Below, piece by piece: positions 1-9,385 of a stretch of 64,000 nt of DNA. The notes under the pieces were generated by a model. It saw only the letters and a list, made by a program, of their open reading frames with translations. It searched no databases and was not told where the DNA came from. Position 1 is the stretch's first letter, and every line of letters starts with the position of its first letter. The position numbers and the translations under genes are program-made. Source of the DNA: an uncultured Methanobrevibacter sp. (GTDB lineage Archaea > Methanobacteriota > Methanobacteria > Methanobacteriales > Methanobacteriaceae); the NCBI RefSeq assembly GCF_902769175.1, contig NZ_CACXNW010000005.1, forward strand, positions 31,403-95,402. Reading direction: 5' to 3'.

Positions 1-93
1 TTCCAGATATCCTTATGGGAAATATTAAGATAATGTTTATTTAAATAAAGTTTCATAGGTTTTAATCAGTTGAAGTTCGATTATAATCTTTCA

Positions 94-135
94 ATTATGG
101 GCTGTGAATCCCATAATCTTTTTATTTTTTTATTT
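94..135 (+). terminator. Hairpin terminator of an upstream gene
   Basis: Perfect 8-bp stem ATTATGGG (94-101) with CCCATAAT (110-117), followed by a T-rich tail. It probably ends a gene lying off the left edge. Nothing in bases 1-93 could be recognised as coding or RNA. Confidence 0.5.
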
Positions 136-154
136 TTAAAATTATCTCTATCTT

Positions 155-270
155 TAATTTTTAACTTATTTTAACTTATTTTAACTTATTTTAACTTATT
201 TTAACTTATTTTTAACTTATTTTAACTTATTTTTAACTTTTCTTTAAATTATTATTAACTTAATTTTTAA
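155..270. repeat. TTTTAACTTA short tandem repeat
   Basis: About eight copies of the decamer TTTTAACTTA, some with an extra T, fill the gap before the first gene. The rest of bases 136-492 is AT-rich spacer without an ORF. The same element appears in weak form at 1690-1790. Confidence 0.8.
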
Positions 271-504
271 CTTATTTTTTAATTTATTTCCAGTTAAATT
301 TCTATTTTCAGTTTTTCTATTTTTCTAATAATATTAATTATAATCCTTCCTTATTTTGCTAATATTTAAATACTTTGTAAAATAAAAACATTAATGTTAA
401 ATAAAATATAAAATAAGATTAAATAAATTAAAGTGATTTAATAGGAAATCTTTCTTATTTTATACTAATTATAAATTTTATAAAATTATTTATTGTGTGA
501 TTTC

Positions 505-1605
505 ATGTTATTAATAGCTCAAAATCATTTTCAACTTATAATCGAAGTAGGTTTGATTTTACTTGCTACCATGATATTTGTATTGAATCTTGTTCCACTA
601 TCATTAAGTGTAGTTACTTTCTTGTCCTTATTCCTATCAGGACTTTTCACATTTGTGTTTGGAGCGGATTTAGGACTTTTATTATTGTCATTTGGTCAGC
701 ACGAATTTACTCACCCATTCGGTCCAATTGCTCTTTTAGCTATTATAACTGCATTAGCTTCGCTGAAGGTGATGGAAGAGTCGGGGGTTAATGTAGGACG
801 GCTGAAAAGAGTTGTTTACTTGCTTCTTGCAGGTATTACCATCTTTGGGGGAGCAATGCACAGATCTTTCTTATTGTTATGGTTTATAGGATTATTTATT
901 GGATATACCATTATTTCAAAATCCTTCAGACAACAATCCTTTCTTTCAATGAAAAGAATCGGTATGTTCTTTGTAGCAGGATTGATTGCTTTCGGATTAT
1001 TGGAGATTATTTCAAAAATTTCCGGTATGGAAATTTTCTCTCCAGTGCTCAGGATTTCAAGGCTTGCACAAAACTCCTTATCAAGTTTGAAGTTAGTACT
1101 TGAAAACACTTACTTGATTGGGCATGACCCTGCATCCTCTTATTGGTCCAATAGTTCAAGATTTGCAGATGGATATATCAGTTTGCCAATGCAATTTATC
1201 TTAATGTTTGGTTTACCATTCCCTCTCTTCTTTGGTCTATTGGTAACAAGGAAGGATACAATCGATTATATGCTTCCAGGTATTTTCGGTTACGCTTATG
1301 ACTTTGGATATATTACTTTCATAGTATTGCTTCTAATAGTTTTAGGAACTATTGTAGTTGGATTAAAAATCCTTGCTGATTATAGGCGTAAAAGAGAAAG
1401 CAAGAATAGAAAATACTTAGGTAAAGAAGTTCTTTTAATCGGAACTCTTACTGGTTTCATTTCTCAAGCTATCATTGGTTTGTTCCTCTTTAACAGGACA
1501 GTAAACGGTATGGCTTTATTAACATTCATGTTCCTTGGATCTTTAATCTTGGCTCATACAGTTTCCATACGAAGAGACAGCAGTGATGCTATAAGCAGAG
1601 GTTAA
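505..1605 (+). CDS. Multispanning membrane protein, family not recognised
   Basis: A 366-residue hydrophobic protein with about eight to ten predicted membrane segments spread over its whole length, and a basic cytoplasmic stretch near residues 290-305 (RRKRESKNRK). I do not recognise a named family or catalytic motif. The chosen start is ATG 505, which has GTGATT just upstream; a TTG at 493 is in frame but has no ribosome binding site. A strong hairpin terminator follows at 1645. The next gene, prs, is transcribed separately. Function is unknown; a polysaccharide- or wall-related integral membrane role is possible but only a guess from the hydrophobicity. Confidence 0.75.
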   Translation: MLLIAQNHFQLIIEVGLILLATMIFVLNLVPLSLSVVTFLSLFLSGLFTFVFGADLGLLLLSFGQHEFTHPFGPIALLAIITALASLKVMEESGVNVGRLKRVVYLLLAGITIFGGAMHRSFLLLWFIGLFIGYTIISKSFRQQSFLSMKRIGMFFVAGLIAFGLLEIISKISGMEIFSPVLRISRLAQNSLSSLKLVLENTYLIGHDPASSYWSNSSRFADGYISLPMQFILMFGLPFPLFFGLLVTRKDTIDYMLPGIFGYAYDFGYITFIVLLLIVLGTIVVGLKILADYRRKRESKNRKYLGKEVLLIGTLTGFISQAIIGLFLFNRTVNGMALLTFMFLGSLILAHTVSIRRDSSDAISRG

Positions 1606-1644
1606 TCTCAAACTTTTAGAAAAAGTTGGATTGAAAATATTTCT

Positions 1645-1680
1645 ATGGTTGTCTTCAACCATATTTACTTTTTTTTTAAA
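1645..1680 (+). terminator. Hairpin terminator
   Basis: ATGGTTG (1645-1651) pairs with CAACCAT (1656-1662), tetraloop TCTT, then a T-run. It forms the 3' part of a dispersed ~54-bp element beginning at 1609 that recurs after hypB. The remaining gap to prs is T-rich spacer. Confidence 0.6.
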
Positions 1681-1959
1681 TTTTTACATTTTTTTAACTT
1701 ATTTTAATTTATTTTATCTTGTTCTATCTTACTAGTTTATTTTAATTTATTTTAATTTATTCTATCTTATCTAACTCATTTTAACTTATTTTTAATTATT
1801 TTTCCTCATTTTGTTCATATATTCTTTTTTTATCATTTCCTATTCCAACTTTTTTAAAATAGTAATATTTAATTATAAATATCAATATAAATAGTACTAT
1901 ATTTTATTAAATTAGTTAATGAAAATTTATTAATAAAAACAATATTATTGGTGATTATA

Positions 1960-2880
1960 TTGATTATCGGCGGTTCAGCATCACAAAAATTGGCAGCAAA
2001 GGTTGCAAAGGAATTAGGAGAAACTTTATGCCCTTTAGAGACTAAGAAATTCCCTGATGGGGAAAGATACATTAGAGTTAAAGGGGAAGTTGAAAAGAAT
2101 GTGACAGTTATACAATCAACTGGTTTCCCTCAAGATGAAAACTTAATAGAATTGTTATTCTTGCTTAGAACTCTTAAGGACTTAGGTGCAGAGCATATTA
2201 AAGTGGTTGTTCCATATTTAGGTTATGGCAGACAAGAATTAAGATTTAAAGATGGAGAAGCCATTTCAGCACAATTGGTAGCTAATTTAATCGAAGAATC
2301 TGGTGCTGATGAATTCATTTCAATCAACTTGCATGAAGATAGCGTTAGAGATTTCTTCAATATTCCAACAGCAAACCTTTCTGCTATGCCTCCAATTGCT
2401 GAATACATTGCAGATAAAGTTGAAAATCCTATTGTCATCGCTCCTGATAAAGGCGCTTTAGGATTTGCTGAGGAAATAGCTGAAATCCTTGGCTGCAATT
2501 GCACATATATGAGCAAAGTCAGATTAGGTCCAGATAAGGTAGAAACCAGAATCGTAGATGTTCAATGTGATTTTGATGCAGAGGATCTTAATAAAGTCAA
2601 AAATGATACTAAGGTCAATATTGATTCAGTTGAAGGAAAGGAAGCCATCATCATTGATGACATCATAGCTACTGGCGGAACAATAGTAAATGCAATCGGC
2701 ATTTTAAAGGAACATGGAGCAAAATCTGTTGATGTATGCTGTGTTCACCCAGTTTTAGTAAATGATGCTGTATTAAAGATCATGGCTGCTGGAGCTCGTG
2801 ACTTATCAAGTACAGATACTTTAACATCTGATGTAAGCTGCATTTCTGTAGCAAAGCTTATTGCAGATGCAATTAGATAG
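1960..2880 (+). CDS. prs: Ribose-phosphate pyrophosphokinase
   Basis: Makes PRPP from ribose 5-phosphate and ATP, the entry metabolite for purine, pyrimidine, histidine and methanopterin synthesis; cytoplasmic. The 306-residue product has the usual length. It shows the N-terminal KKFPDGE substrate region (about residues 28-35), the flexible-loop GYGRQELRFKDGE (about 90-102), a central LHED segment and the PRPP-binding loop IIDDIIATGGT (about 229-239). TTG 1960 is taken as start because GGTGATT lies 4-10 bases before it and the product then begins MIIGGSASQ as in archaeal homologues; an earlier in-frame TTG at 1948 has no binding site. Monocistronic, with about 285 bp of AT-rich spacer before hypA. 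Confidence 0.95.
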   Translation: MIIGGSASQKLAAKVAKELGETLCPLETKKFPDGERYIRVKGEVEKNVTVIQSTGFPQDENLIELLFLLRTLKDLGAEHIKVVVPYLGYGRQELRFKDGEAISAQLVANLIEESGADEFISINLHEDSVRDFFNIPTANLSAMPPIAEYIADKVENPIVIAPDKGALGFAEEIAEILGCNCTYMSKVRLGPDKVETRIVDVQCDFDAEDLNKVKNDTKVNIDSVEGKEAIIIDDIIATGGTIVNAIGILKEHGAKSVDVCCVHPVLVNDAVLKIMAAGARDLSSTDTLTSDVSCISVAKLIADAIR

Positions 2881-3166
2881 ATTAATTTTTATAAAAGTAA
2901 ATCATTGAATATGAGTTAAATTATTAAGACTCATTAGATTGATAAGATAAATAAATTTTTCTAAAATTTTTTATTTTTTATTTTTTCTTATCTTTTTTTG
3001 CTTATTTTTTAAAAAAAGTATTACTTGCTATTCATTGTAATAATAATTGTTTTTATTAACAACAATAGTTTTATATTATATTAATAAATAAAGTATATAT
3101 GATAAATATAATAAAAACTTCTTTATTTTTATTATCTTTTTATTTTATCGAATTTGGAGATTTAGA

Positions 3167-3550
3167 ATGCACGAATTATCTATGGCACAAGGGATTTTAA
3201 ATGCAGTTTTAGATACTGCAGAAGCTAATGATGCAATTAGGGTAACAGATATGATTATTGAAATTGGAAAATTGGCTATGCTAAATCCTGAACAATTGAA
3301 ATTTATGCTTGGTGTCTTATGCAAGGACACAATAGCTGAAGATGTTAATATTGTTATTGAAGATATTGATGTTGAAATCAAATGTCACAACTGTGACTTT
3401 GAAGGTATCGCTAATGTTGATGACAGTGATCATTATGCACCTATGATTTTATGTCCAAAATGTGAAAGTCATAGGGTTGAAGTTCTTAACGGAAGGGATG
3501 TTACTGTAAAAAACATTAGTATTGAAAGGGAAGATGATGATGAAAATTAG
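3167..3550 (+). CDS. hypA: Hydrogenase/urease nickel chaperone HypA
   Basis: Delivers Ni(II) with HypB to [NiFe]-hydrogenase large subunits during maturation. The 127-residue protein begins MHELS, so it keeps the nickel ligand His2 and Glu3 of the MHE motif. Its zinc site consists of two CxxC pairs, CHNC and CPKC (about residues 73-76 and 98-101). Usual family length is 113-120; the extra residues are an acidic tail. hypB follows 150 bp downstream. Upstream DNA at 3018-3042 has GTATTAC and GTAATA half-sites like those of the proposed nickel boxes, but not in the N16 geometry. Compare the paralogue at 30950-31315. Confidence 0.95.
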   Translation: MHELSMAQGILNAVLDTAEANDAIRVTDMIIEIGKLAMLNPEQLKFMLGVLCKDTIAEDVNIVIEDIDVEIKCHNCDFEGIANVDDSDHYAPMILCPKCESHRVEVLNGRDVTVKNISIEREDDDEN

Positions 3551-3699
3551 CTAAAATTTTAGTTTATGAAAATCTATCCTTTTAATTAGTTGTACTTTTG
3601 TTAATTTTGATATTTATCTTAATAACTATTAAAAATATTAATTGAATTTTTAAAATTATTGAACTTATCATAGAAAAATATGTTTTGAAGGTGAATTAT

Positions 3700-4374
3700 A
3701 TGCATAAAGTTGCTGATGTAGAAGTAGCAAAGAACATTATGGATGCCAATGCTAAACTGGCACATAAGAATTTACATTTATTGGAAGACCATAACATCTT
3801 TTGTGTAGACTTTGTAGGAGCTATTGGATCAGGTAAGACTTCCCTTATTGAAGACATTATTGACAATGTTGATGAAAAGGTAGGTGTAATAGCTGGAGAT
3901 GTAATTAGTAAATTTGATGCAGGAAGAATTGAAGCTCACAATGTTCCTGTAGTTGGATTGAACACAGGCAAGGAATGCCACTTGGATGCACACTTGGTCG
4001 GTCATGGATTAGGTGACTTGCCTCTTGATGAGATTGATTACTTGTTCATTGAAAATGTAGGAAACCTAATCTGTCCTGTTGACTTTGAGTTAGGTTCCCA
4101 TATGAGAATCGTTGTAGTGAGTGTTACTGAAGGTGACGACACTGTAGAAAAACACCCACTCATCTTCCAAAACTCTGGCCTTGTCATAATCAATAAGATT
4201 GACTTGGCTGAAGCTGTTGGAGCTAGTGTGGATAAGATGGTGGAAGATGCAAAAAGATTAAATCCTGATGTAAAAATCATTACTTCAAGCTTAAAAGAAG
4301 GAAAAGGTTTAGATGAAGTTATTGCAGCTATTGAAGCTTGTAAAGCTCATGAAGCTGAACATCATCATCATTAA
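3700..4374 (+). CDS. hypB: Hydrogenase nickel incorporation GTPase HypB
   Basis: GTPase that drives nickel transfer to [NiFe]-hydrogenase, working with HypA. The 224-residue product has the P-loop GAIGSGKTS (about residues 40-48), a switch region around GDVISKFDAGR, the metal-site motif GKECHLDAH (about 91-99), and the base-specificity motif NKIDL (about 165). Start ATG 3700 is preceded by AAGGTGA; the TTG at 3685 is disfavoured. The protein ends in four histidines after EAE, a short C-terminal metal-storage-like tail rather than the N-terminal His tract of some bacterial HypB. Two hairpin terminators follow in tandem. Confidence 0.95.
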   Translation: MHKVADVEVAKNIMDANAKLAHKNLHLLEDHNIFCVDFVGAIGSGKTSLIEDIIDNVDEKVGVIAGDVISKFDAGRIEAHNVPVVGLNTGKECHLDAHLVGHGLGDLPLDEIDYLFIENVGNLICPVDFELGSHMRIVVVSVTEGDDTVEKHPLIFQNSGLVIINKIDLAEAVGASVDKMVEDAKRLNPDVKIITSSLKEGKGLDEVIAAIEACKAHEAEHHHH

Positions 4375-4411
4375 TTCAAACTTTTAGAAAAAGTTGGATT
4401 GAAATATTTTC

Positions 4412-4440
4412 ATGGTTGTTTTCAACCATCTTTTTTTATT
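4412..4440 (+). terminator. Terminator 1 after hypB
   Basis: ATGGTTG and CAACCAT (4412-4429) with a TTTT loop and a T7 tail. Same hairpin as at 1645, embedded in a second copy of the dispersed element (4377-4429). Confidence 0.6.
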
Positions 4441-4494
4441 TTTTCATTATTTTAATTCAAAGTTTTAGAAAAAGTTTGATTGAAATGTTTTCAT

Positions 4495-4535
4495 TGGTTG
4501 TTTTCAACCATATTTTTTACTATTTTTTACTATTT
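4495..4535 (+). terminator. Terminator 2 after hypB
   Basis: TGGTTG and CAACCA (4495-4510) with a TTTT loop and a T-rich tail, within a third copy of the element (4456-4511). The rest of the spacer to 4724 is T-rich with no ORF. Confidence 0.55.
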
Positions 4536-4724
4536 TTTATTATTTTTTTTTTTTAATTATTTCTCATTGTTTATATTCTTATTTTTTATTCTAATTTTCA
4601 CTAAGTTTTTTCTTTATCTGTTTTTCTTATTTATTTTTATCTAAATTATATTAAACTTTATTAAGTATTATTTTAATAATTATTATTAAGTTAATTAAAA
4701 TATTAATTTTTAAGAGGTGATTTC

Positions 4725-5756
4725 ATGAAAATATGGATTGATATATCAAATGCTCCTCACATAAGGTTTTTTAAAGATGTCATTAAGTATTTTGAAAGTG
4801 AAGGAGAAGATGTTTTAGTTACAGCTCGTAAATTTGGGGATATTCATAAGTTAATGGATATGTATGATATAGATTTTGTCTCTGTTGGTAAGCATGGAGT
4901 CACATTAGAGGAAAAACTTAAGGAAAGTGCAGAAAGGGTAGTTAATTTAGCAGATTTGATTTCTGGTGAAAACTTTGATGTAGCATTGTCAAAGCATTCC
5001 ATTGAACTTCCAAGAGTTGCATTTGGTCTTGGAATTCCAAGTCTTTTTGTTTTGGACAATGAACATGCTATGGCTGCAAATAAATTGACCCTTCCATTAT
5101 GCAGCAAGATCATTGTTCCAAATATTATTGACATGTGGAAATTGATGGCCTATGGAGCAAATCCTAATGACATAATCAGATACAATGGAACATCTGAACT
5201 TATGCACTTTAATAATTTCAAATTTAATGAAAGCATTTTTGATGATTTAGGACTTGATTTGCCATTGCAGAAAACCATACTCATGAGGCCTGAACCTTCA
5301 CTTGCATCCTATTTGAATACAGACTGCAGAAAATCCGTATTGTCTCCAGTTGTAGATGTTTTAAAGGAATATGCAAATATTCTCATATTGCCTCGTTTTA
5401 AGGAACAGGCTGAGATTTTTGAAGGAATTAAAAATGTGACAATTCTTAAGCCTCCTGTAGACACTTCAAGCATTATCAAGGCATGTGACCTTGTGATTGG
5501 TGCAGGTGGAACTATGAATAGGGAAGCTGCAATCCTTCAGACTCCTGTCATTTCATGCTATCCTGGTGATACATTATCTGTAGACCAGTTTTATGTTAAC
5601 AATGGCTTGATGTATAGAACAACCGATTTAGAGGACATTACAAAACAGGCACTTAAGTTTATTGTAAGTCCACATAAGCCAATTGACTTTAAAACAGATA
5701 ACTTGTTTGAATTGATTGTAAATAAGACTTATGAATTAGGCAATTCCAAAAAATAA
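4725..5756 (+). CDS. DUF354 family protein, glycosyltransferase/epimerase-like
   Basis: A 343-residue protein that opens with MKIWIDISNAPHIRFF, characteristic of the archaeal DUF354 family. These are distant relatives of UDP-GlcNAc 2-epimerase and GT-B glycosyltransferases, and the exact reaction is not established. Two Rossmann-like halves are visible: an N-terminal half to about residue 170 and a C-terminal half with the nucleotide-sugar-binding style segment GAGGTMNREAAILQTPVIS (about 262-280). ATG start with GAGGTGATTTC upstream. It stands alone between T-rich spacers. A role in surface polysaccharide or glycolipid synthesis is likely from family ancestry, but this is inference. Confidence 0.85.
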   Translation: MKIWIDISNAPHIRFFKDVIKYFESEGEDVLVTARKFGDIHKLMDMYDIDFVSVGKHGVTLEEKLKESAERVVNLADLISGENFDVALSKHSIELPRVAFGLGIPSLFVLDNEHAMAANKLTLPLCSKIIVPNIIDMWKLMAYGANPNDIIRYNGTSELMHFNNFKFNESIFDDLGLDLPLQKTILMRPEPSLASYLNTDCRKSVLSPVVDVLKEYANILILPRFKEQAEIFEGIKNVTILKPPVDTSSIIKACDLVIGAGGTMNREAAILQTPVISCYPGDTLSVDQFYVNNGLMYRTTDLEDITKQALKFIVSPHKPIDFKTDNLFELIVNKTYELGNSKK

Positions 5757-5796
5757 GTTTTATTTATTTTATTTCCCTTTTTTTATTATTTAAAAA

Positions 5797-5995
5797 ATAA
5801 GTTTAATTTGTTTATTCTTTTTTTTATCTATTTTAAAATTTAGTTTTATTTGTTTTATTCTTTTTTTTATCTATTTTAAAAATTTAGTTTTATTTGTTTT
5901 ATTCGTTTTTTTATCTATTTTAAAAATTTAGTTTTATTTGTTTTATTCGTTTTTTTATCTATTTTAAAGATTAATTTTATTTATTTTATTCATTT
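5797..5995. repeat. 44-bp tandem repeat, about 4.5 copies
   Basis: The unit, centred on TAGTTTTATTTG (5841, 5885, 5929) and TTTTTTATCTATTTTAAA, recurs every 44 bases downstream of the DUF354 gene. It carries no ORF. The rest of the gap to the next start (5996-6206) is AT-rich and probably holds that gene's promoter. Confidence 0.8.
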
Positions 5996-6206
5996 TTCTA
6001 TTTTTTTAGTTTTTTTTATAAATCTTCTCTCTTTGACATATGATTTTTAGTTTATTTCGCTATTTTTGTTATTTTTTTAATAGTTTGAGTATTACTTTGA
6101 AAGATTTAGAAAAATTTAAGTATGCCTAAATTATACTATAGATTGTAAAGTTTTAATAATTAACTTAATTGATTAAAATTTTATTTAAATTATCGAGGTG
6201 AAAAAA

Positions 6207-6944
6207 ATGGCAAATGCAATTATTACTGGTGGATCCAGAGGAATTGGTAAAGCAATGGCTTTAAAATTAGGTGAATTAGGTTACAATGTGGCTATTAACT
6301 ATCGCAGTGACTCATCTAAACAATTAACCGAAGACTTAGTTGAAGAAATCAAATCTGAATATGGTGTAAAAGCTATTGCTGTACAAGCAGATGTAAGTAA
6401 ATTCGAAGACTGTAAAAAATTAGTAGAAGCTGCTGTAGAAGCATTTGGTGAAGAAATTGATGCTCTCGTAAACAACGCAGGTATTACAAACAACTGTAAC
6501 TTCATTGACTTACAACCTGAACAATACGAAGCTGTAATCAACACAAACCTTGTAAGTATGATGCACATGTGTCACTTAGCATTACCATATATGGTTGACC
6601 ACGATTCAGCTATTGTATGCACTGCATCTGTAGGTGGATTAACCGGTGTAATCAACCAAGCTGACTACTGTGCTGCTAAAACTGGTGTAATCGGTTTATG
6701 CCGTGCATTAGCATTGGAATTTGCACCTAGAAAAGTACGTGTAAATGCAATTGCTCCTGGTATGATCATGACTGACATGTTACGTGGTGTAAACCAAGAT
6801 GAATTAAATGCTCTTGCAGCAACCATCCCACTCGGCCACATTGGTGAAGTGGAAGAAATCGCTGGTGCACTTGAATACATCTTGACTGCAGGCTACTTAA
6901 CTGGACAAGTTATTTCACCTAACGGTGGATTTGTACTTCAATAG
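6207..6944 (+). CDS. Short-chain dehydrogenase/reductase, FabG-like
   Basis: NAD(P)H-dependent oxidoreductase of the classical SDR family, most like 3-oxoacyl-ACP reductase. The 245-residue product shows the cofactor motif GGSRGIGKA (about residues 7-15), NNAG (about 89-92), the catalytic Ser in TASVGG, and YCAAK (Tyr154, Lys158). Archaea lack a standard type II fatty acid synthase, so the FabG name should not be taken as a function; a carbonyl or sugar substrate is possible. Start ATG 6207 has GAGGTG nine bases upstream. Codon use is conspicuously GTA/GAA/AAC-biased, as in highly expressed genes here (mch, mrt). A second SDR lies at 36388. Confidence 0.85.
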   Translation: MANAIITGGSRGIGKAMALKLGELGYNVAINYRSDSSKQLTEDLVEEIKSEYGVKAIAVQADVSKFEDCKKLVEAAVEAFGEEIDALVNNAGITNNCNFIDLQPEQYEAVINTNLVSMMHMCHLALPYMVDHDSAIVCTASVGGLTGVINQADYCAAKTGVIGLCRALALEFAPRKVRVNAIAPGMIMTDMLRGVNQDELNALAATIPLGHIGEVEEIAGALEYILTAGYLTGQVISPNGGFVLQ

Positions 6945-6957
6945 ATAAAAAGAAATT

Positions 6958-7006
6958 ATAATTAAGAGCATTCTCTTAATTATTCCTTTTTTCTTTTTTT
7001 TTTTAG
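6958..7006. terminator. Bidirectional terminator
   Basis: Perfect 11-bp stem ATAATTAAGAG / CTCTTAATTAT (6958-6983), loop CATT, followed by a long T-run. It lies between the convergent SDR and MarR genes. Confidence 0.65.
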
Positions 7007-7026
7007 CTGTTTTTCATTACAATTAA

Positions 7027-7602
7027 TCAATTGATTAATTTTGACCATGCTTCATAGTGTTTTTCATCTTTAAAGTATTTTTCATACATTTCTTTTCTGT
7101 TTTTAACTATCCTCTCATATCTTTCAGGATTTTCCTCTTTGAATTTTTTGTGAATGGATTTTATTAAAATATTCAAATATTCATTTAAATTTTCCTTCTC
7201 TTCTTCACTTAAGGAGTCAAAGATATCAATGTCATCATAGTTTTTCAGTTCCAGATTTCTTCCTTTCTCCGTTAATTCAATTAGCAAAATTCTTTTATCC
7301 TCTGCAGATGGAACTTTCCTAACAAATCCCTGCTGTTCCAATTTATTCAAGGTTTTATTAAGGGAGCTGGCACTGATATTCAGTATTTCAGATAGGGCTT
7401 TAGTGGATATCTTGTCTTTCATTTTTAAGATTGCAATCAATCTGCCTTGTCCCTTTGTAACACTCTTCATTGCAGGATTTTTCTTTTTATTCATTTTATC
7501 CATAATCTCATTGATCATATGGAATTTATGGAATAGCAATTGATTGTCAATTCCATTGCTTCCATGAGTTTCATAAATGCCATATTCTTTTTTCTCAGTC
7601 AT
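7027..7602 (-). CDS. MarR-family transcriptional regulator
   Basis: A 191-residue winged-helix repressor of the MarR type. The DNA-binding core is about residues 45-115, with the recognition segment STKALSEILNISASSLNKTLNKLEQQGFVRK and the wing VPSAEDKRILLIELTEKG. The C-terminal helices (about 125-191) are longer than in typical 140-residue MarR proteins and very rich in Lys/Glu. It is the last gene of a three-gene minus-strand operon; its start overlaps the end of the upstream ABC gene by 8 bases. It probably autoregulates the operon through the GGTACC palindromes at 11454-11490. Its ligand is unknown, presumably a substrate of the exporter. Confidence 0.9.
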   Translation of the reverse strand: MTEKKEYGIYETHGSNGIDNQLLFHKFHMINEIMDKMNKKKNPAMKSVTKGQGRLIAILKMKDKISTKALSEILNISASSLNKTLNKLEQQGFVRKVPSAEDKRILLIELTEKGRNLELKNYDDIDIFDSLSEEEKENLNEYLNILIKSIHKKFKEENPERYERIVKNRKEMYEKYFKDEKHYEAWSKLIN

Positions 7603-9385
7603 ATGAAACTCTCCCTTTTTGAGTGTTTAGGGTATTGTAGTAATATCCTTTTTGTTCCATTAGCTCTTCATGTGTTCCTTGCTCTATGATGTGGCCGTCA
7701 TCAATTACAATAATCTTGTCAGCATCTCTGACAGTTGATAATCTGTGAGCTATAATGAAGCTGGTTCTATCTTCCATCAATTGGTCCATGGATTTCTGAA
7801 TTAGCTTTTCAGTTCTTGTATCAACTGAAGATGTTGCCTCATCCAAAACCAGAATCTGCTTGTTTGAAAGAATTGTTCTTGCAATGGTTAAAAGCTGCTT
7901 TTGACCATGGGAAATGTTGTCCACATCTTCATTCAGCTCTTTTTGATATCCTTCTGGAATTTGTCTAATGAAATGGTCTGCATTTGCCTCTTTTGAAGCG
8001 TTCAATACCTCTTCATCACTTGCATCCAATTTTCCATAACGGATGTTATTGCATATTGTATCATTAAAGAGCCAAGTGTCTTGAAGCACCATTCCCACAA
8101 GAGACCTTAAGCTATGCTTGTCGTAATTGGTGATGTTGACACCATCAATCTTGATTGCACCGCTGTTAAGGTCATAGAATCTCATAAGCAATTTTACAAT
8201 GGTTGTTTTTCCTGCTCCAGTCTCTCCTACAATAGCTATTTTCTCTCCTTTTTTAACGGTAAATGATAAATCCTTAATTACCATTTCATCTTCATTGTAA
8301 CCAAAATTGACGTTTTCAAAAATTATTCCTTCATTTATTTCATTTATCTGTTCTTTTGAAGGGTTTTCCTCAACATCCACTTCTAAAAATCTAAAGATAC
8401 GTTCGCTTGCTGCCATTGCAGTTTGCACCATATTCATTATTCTTGTTATTTGTTCAATAGGGGTTGTGAAGTTTTTAGCATATTGGATGAATGCCAATAT
8501 GTCTCCAACAGCTATTGCATTTTGAAGCACAAAGACTGCTCCAAGAACTGATATGATTACATATTGGAAATTTGAAATGAAGCGTATTAAAGGTGTGGAT
8601 ATGCTTGAAAAGAACTTGGATTTCCATTCCTGTTCATACCAATTTTCATTATCCTCTTTAAAGATTTCCATAGATTCCTCTTCTTGGTTAAATGAACGTA
8701 TTATCTCATGGCCTGTAAATGATTCTTCAATTTGTCCATTTAAACGGCCTCTGTATTCCAATTGTTTCAAATAGTAATCTTGTGAAAATTTGGTTACTTT
8801 AGCGATAATTAAAAATGCAACTGGAATCAATATCACTGTTGTAATGGTTAGCCACAAATTGATGCTTAGCATCATGATGGTAACTCCAATTATTGTCACA
8901 ACACCTGTTAATAATTGGTTGAATGTTTGAACCAGACCTGTTTGAAGAGAGTCTACATCGTTTGTAATTCTTGATAGTATGTCTCCTCTTGTATTGCTGT
9001 CCAAACCTCCCATTGACAAGTGGGTGACCTTTTCAATCAAGTCCTTTCTTAGATTGTAGCTTATATCTGTTGTTATCTGCAGTAGGGAATAGCTTTGAAG
9101 ATATGAGAAAATTGCACTTATGACATATAGGATGACACAGAGTATAAGGAGATTGATAATATATTCTAAATTCATATTTCCAGAGTTTATACCTTCAAAT
9201 ATTGCAGTTGTTGCAAGTCCAATCAAGAGAGGGCTTATCACTGAAAATACAGTTGTTAAGATTCCACAAATGACTGTCAAACTTAGCTTTAGCTTATAGT
9301 CTGCCAATAATCCAAATATGTTTCTAATGGATTGCCTTGTATCTGCAGGTTTTTCAGGAGGTAATCGTCTTGGTTTTCTTGCCAT
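7595..9385 (-). CDS. ABC exporter half-transporter, catalytic-Glu subunit
   Basis: A 596-residue ABC exporter with an N-terminal six-helix membrane domain (about 30-330) and a C-terminal nucleotide-binding domain. Walker A is GETGAGKTT (about 393-401). Walker B ends in LVLDEATSSVD, so the catalytic Glu is present, and the H-loop is AHRLST. The signature motif is SHGQKQ instead of the canonical SGGQ. Paired with the adjacent gene this forms an asymmetric heterodimer with one competent ATP site. Similar pairs export drugs, lipids or peptides; the substrate here cannot be read from sequence. The gene directly abuts its partner. Confidence 0.93.
   Translation of the reverse strand: MARKPRRLPPEKPADTRQSIRNIFGLLADYKLKLSLTVICGILTTVFSVISPLLIGLATTAIFEGINSGNMNLEYIINLLILCVILYVISAIFSYLQSYSLLQITTDISYNLRKDLIEKVTHLSMGGLDSNTRGDILSRITNDVDSLQTGLVQTFNQLLTGVVTIIGVTIMMLSINLWLTITTVILIPVAFLIIAKVTKFSQDYYLKQLEYRGRLNGQIEESFTGHEIIRSFNQEEESMEIFKEDNENWYEQEWKSKFFSSISTPLIRFISNFQYVIISVLGAVFVLQNAIAVGDILAFIQYAKNFTTPIEQITRIMNMVQTAMAASERIFRFLEVDVEENPSKEQINEINEGIIFENVNFGYNEDEMVIKDLSFTVKKGEKIAIVGETGAGKTTIVKLLMRFYDLNSGAIKIDGVNITNYDKHSLRSLVGMVLQDTWLFNDTICNNIRYGKLDASDEEVLNASKEANADHFIRQIPEGYQKELNEDVDNISHGQKQLLTIARTILSNKQILVLDEATSSVDTRTEKLIQKSMDQLMEDRTSFIIAHRLSTVRDADKIIVIDDGHIIEQGTHEELMEQKGYYYNTLNTQKGRVSYD

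Noticed and set aside
1..93. Possible 3' part of an RNA gene or coding sequence
   Set aside because: No conserved T-loop, stem or open frame could be supported before the terminator at 94.
3018..3042. NikR-like dyad upstream of hypA
   Set aside because: GTATTAC and GTAATA half-sites are present but face outward with 12-bp spacing; not counted as a dyad of the N16 type.
6207..6944. Fatty acid synthesis role for the FabG-like SDR
   Set aside because: No acyl carrier protein or other FAS genes are seen and archaea generally lack this pathway; only the SDR fold is claimed.
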